Below, piece by piece: positions 61,629-64,000 of a DNA stretch of 64,000 nucleotides. The position numbers were made by a program, and so were the translations under genes. How positions within the stretch are numbered: position 1 is the first letter of the stretch; every line of letters starts with the position of its first letter. The notes under the pieces are model-generated. The model did no database searches and was not told the origin of the DNA. It saw only the letters and a program-made list of their open reading frames with translations. The stretch comes from Galaxea fascicularis (Eukaryota; Cnidaria; Anthozoa; Scleractinia; Euphylliidae), in NCBI GenBank assembly GCA_948470475.1, contig OX419343.1, positions 26,312,378 through 26,376,377 on the forward strand, given 5' to 3'.

Positions 61629-64000
61629 TTTGACTCATTTCTCTGCATGGATGAGTTAATAATTTTAGCCATCCAACACAACCCAATTTTCCGTTTACAA
61701 GGCTTAGCGTATCCTAATTAAGTCGATTTTTCTTATCTGTGCTTCTCGTTTGTTCTATTACATAGGTACGGAAGCACCTCTCTTCTAACTGTTCCGTTTT
61801 GTATGCTGACCGCAAACAAAAATATCTACGCTAACGGAGGGACTCAGTTCGACTACAATTCTGCTGAAGAAAAGGCAGGAAACGAGTGGCACAAAGAACT
61901 CCCGATGGACTTCTACATCTTTATTAAAACTTTATATGAACGATGATTCCGGTTATAAGTCAGTTTCCGTGCCAAGGAAATTAGTGCTTTTGTTACTGAA
62001 CGTCATGTCTGTTTCTGCCCTGGTGGTACAGTTTTCTTGATAACGCGCTCGTCTCAGTCATGCGAAAATCCTGTACATTTGTACAGAAAAAAACACTTGT
62101 GTTAAAGGGACAATACTCGAGGGTGAGTCCGAACTTACCATATTATTCGTAAAGGAAACAAGAGGAAATTGCTTTGCACAGTTTCCACATGAATGTACTT
62201 TCGTTTCATTCACAACTGGCCTAAAGGAGGCTCGAAAGGGTTTTTCGTTGATGTAGTGTTTGCGAACGATGAAAAATTACAAAGAAGGATATTTAATGGT
62301 GTAGGCAAACTATATGTCTCCTTAGAACTCTATTGTTGGGCTATATTTTAAGGGTGCTTGTGACGTCATATCAGTTACCATGGAAACGCCCCATGTCCAC
62401 AAAAAGGTCCTCCAATTGTTTGTTTTTTGTAAATTATCTGAAAAACTAATTCGGTGACCTACCGATTTTATTTCTTTCTTGGAAAGCTCCCTAAATTCTT
62501 TAACTTTTCTGGCAGTATGAAAAATGGCTTACAGAAAATTCTACTAGATAATTTTCCCCGAAACTTTTACATTTGAAGTGCCATCGTGAATGGTACGTGC
62601 ATGCAAAAATCAAGATAGGTCACCGAGCAAAATTTTAAGCTAAAAACAAATGTTTTCCGCATATTTTATTTCCAGTCCTCGCGATTTCACGCAGTATTTA
62701 ACTTCCGGTGTGCTTGATTTTCGCGTACATCTTAGTTATGGCGTGTGTAGATTGCGCGCGCGCATGCAGCTGAAAACCCTTTCCAGCCTCCTTAATGGCG
62801 AACTGTAACTGGCAAAGGTGAAAAGGTACCAAACTCGGTTGTTTAAAGACTGAAGAGAAATCGGCAATCAAGAATAATGAAGGGCTTTCAGACTTTTTAA
62901 CGTGTTCGCAAAACAGATTATAATAAAGGGCAGAACAAAAGGCAAATAAATAGGAAATAATTTCTGCAAGTCTGACGGAACGCATTCATCCGAACCTAGT
63001 GTATTGCTATGACAACAGTCACGAGACTGTACCGTAATTGCCGAAGAAGTCGTGCTGGGCAAAGTTCAATGCGATGCGGTGGGTGTTTTATTCTGTTCCA
63101 GTGAGAAAAATTCTTAAAAATATCGATCATTAAACATCAAAACCAGCAAGTTTAACTTAGTATAAAGCTTGCTGACCAATCAGAGTTCAGAACAACACGC
63201 AAGGGCGCAAAGCGCGGGAAAACCGTACAACTCTGCTAAACGCGGGAAAAACGACAGTGAGTAAGGCACCAAGTGGTTTTTGCCATCGGCTGAAAACCGA
63301 CAGCCAAATATCAGGAGCAGTTAGTAGACAGTGGTCAGTAGCCAATAGGTTGCCAAGGTTATTGACAGCTGTGTTTCTTTCTTCTTATTTAGAATTCAAA
63401 AATAAAAAATATATACACTGGCACACTGGAGTGACAAGCGTAGTTACTACAGTAATTGTCTTTTACCTGAAACTTGCTTGTTTTTGCGATAGGTTGCAAG
63501 ATATTCAAGGCATTGATAAGAAAAACATATTTTCCTCTAATCGCTGTAAGATAGTGGTATACTGGGGTTGACTTGACTTTACCGGATTTCAGAGGCCATG
63601 CTTCCAATGGGTATTTTGATGTGGTTATAAAGAGGACGTTTTATTTGCATGCGTGGCAAAATAGAACCAGTCTGTAAAATACTCAGTAAGGCCGATTCAT
63701 TTGCCCTTCCACTCGTACTGAATTCCTGATACATTTTTATATTGTGCTGCCAATATTCTTATATAAGTTGTCAGGGAAGTGTCGTTTGTGTCTTATTCCC
63801 AGAGTGTAAATCTTTAGGCAGGCATACAATAGAGCCCGACTGTTGCTACAATGTTTCCAGTTTATACTGAAAAGCTGTCGAGGACAAACACATTCTCCGG
63901 TCAGATACGAATCCTTAATTTCAAGTGTCAGTTTTTTATCATTATTCAGGCTTCAAAAGTCACTCTTAGTCACTTCGTTGATTCAGCTGCCAACACAAAT
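61629..64000. other. No gene recognised
   Basis: No supported gene. A CCAAT box (CTGACCAATCAGAG, about 63173-63186) followed by two CGCGGGAAAA sequences, at about 63215 and 63241, could belong to a rightward promoter, but no start codon or exon follows convincingly. Confidence 0.35.

Noticed and set aside
62018..62090. tRNA/SINE-like phrase (ACGCGCTCGTCTCAGTCATG)
   Set aside because: Only the anticodon-arm-like part is present; neither promoter box can be confirmed.

Overview
This is metazoan nuclear DNA, AT-rich and gene-poor, with spliced genes, SINEs, non-LTR retrotransposon relics and many fold-back elements. The three clear protein-coding genes are all homeobox genes on the minus strand: an even-skipped/Evx gene (7.7-10.1 kb), a Hox gene with an IYPWM hexapeptide and a paralog-group-2-like homeodomain (38.3-39.8 kb), and a second Hox gene with a mosaic, partly posterior-like homeodomain (56.6-57.6 kb). 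Evx next to a few divergent, widely spaced Hox genes, together with the repeat types, points to an anthozoan cnidarian, most likely a stony coral or sea anemone. The species cannot be named from the sequence. The window is a piece of the cnidarian Hox cluster.

Layout. 0-7 kb: repeat-rich flank with a probably functional tRNA-Glu(UUC), a near-perfect 71-bp-arm palindrome, two adjoining inverted-repeat elements, a tRNA-derived SINE, and the 3' end of an R4/R2-like LINE lying between two (TAA)n tracts. 7.7-10.2 kb: Evx, two exons, with a candidate TATA/E-box promoter. 10-38 kb: a long interval with few recognisable repeats. Here I see only two weak candidates, both on the plus strand: a signal-peptide exon at 15.86 kb, and a possible two-exon gene for a small secreted cysteine-rich protein (25.69-30.01 kb). 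38.3-39.8 kb: PG2-like Hox. 43.6-48.7 kb: a second repeat-rich block (inverted repeats, a SINE, a decayed tRNA-Glu-like sequence, a LINE 3' end, a branched fold-back element). 56.6-57.6 kb: second Hox gene. 61.2-61.6 kb: a PIF/Harbinger-like MITE carrying a second, branched inverted-repeat element inside it.

All three homeobox genes have the same architecture: exon 1 holds the N-terminal region, one phase-1 intron falls 4-16 residues before the homeodomain, and exon 2 holds the whole homeodomain and C-terminus. In each case the donor and acceptor phases match when read by eye. The proteins are nuclear transcription factors expected to pattern the oral-aboral or directive axis. Along the direction of transcription the order is posterior-like Hox, PG2-like Hox, Evx, so Evx sits on the opposite side from its usual bilaterian place beside the posterior Hox genes. 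Everything here was read by eye; no similarity search, folding or promoter software was run.
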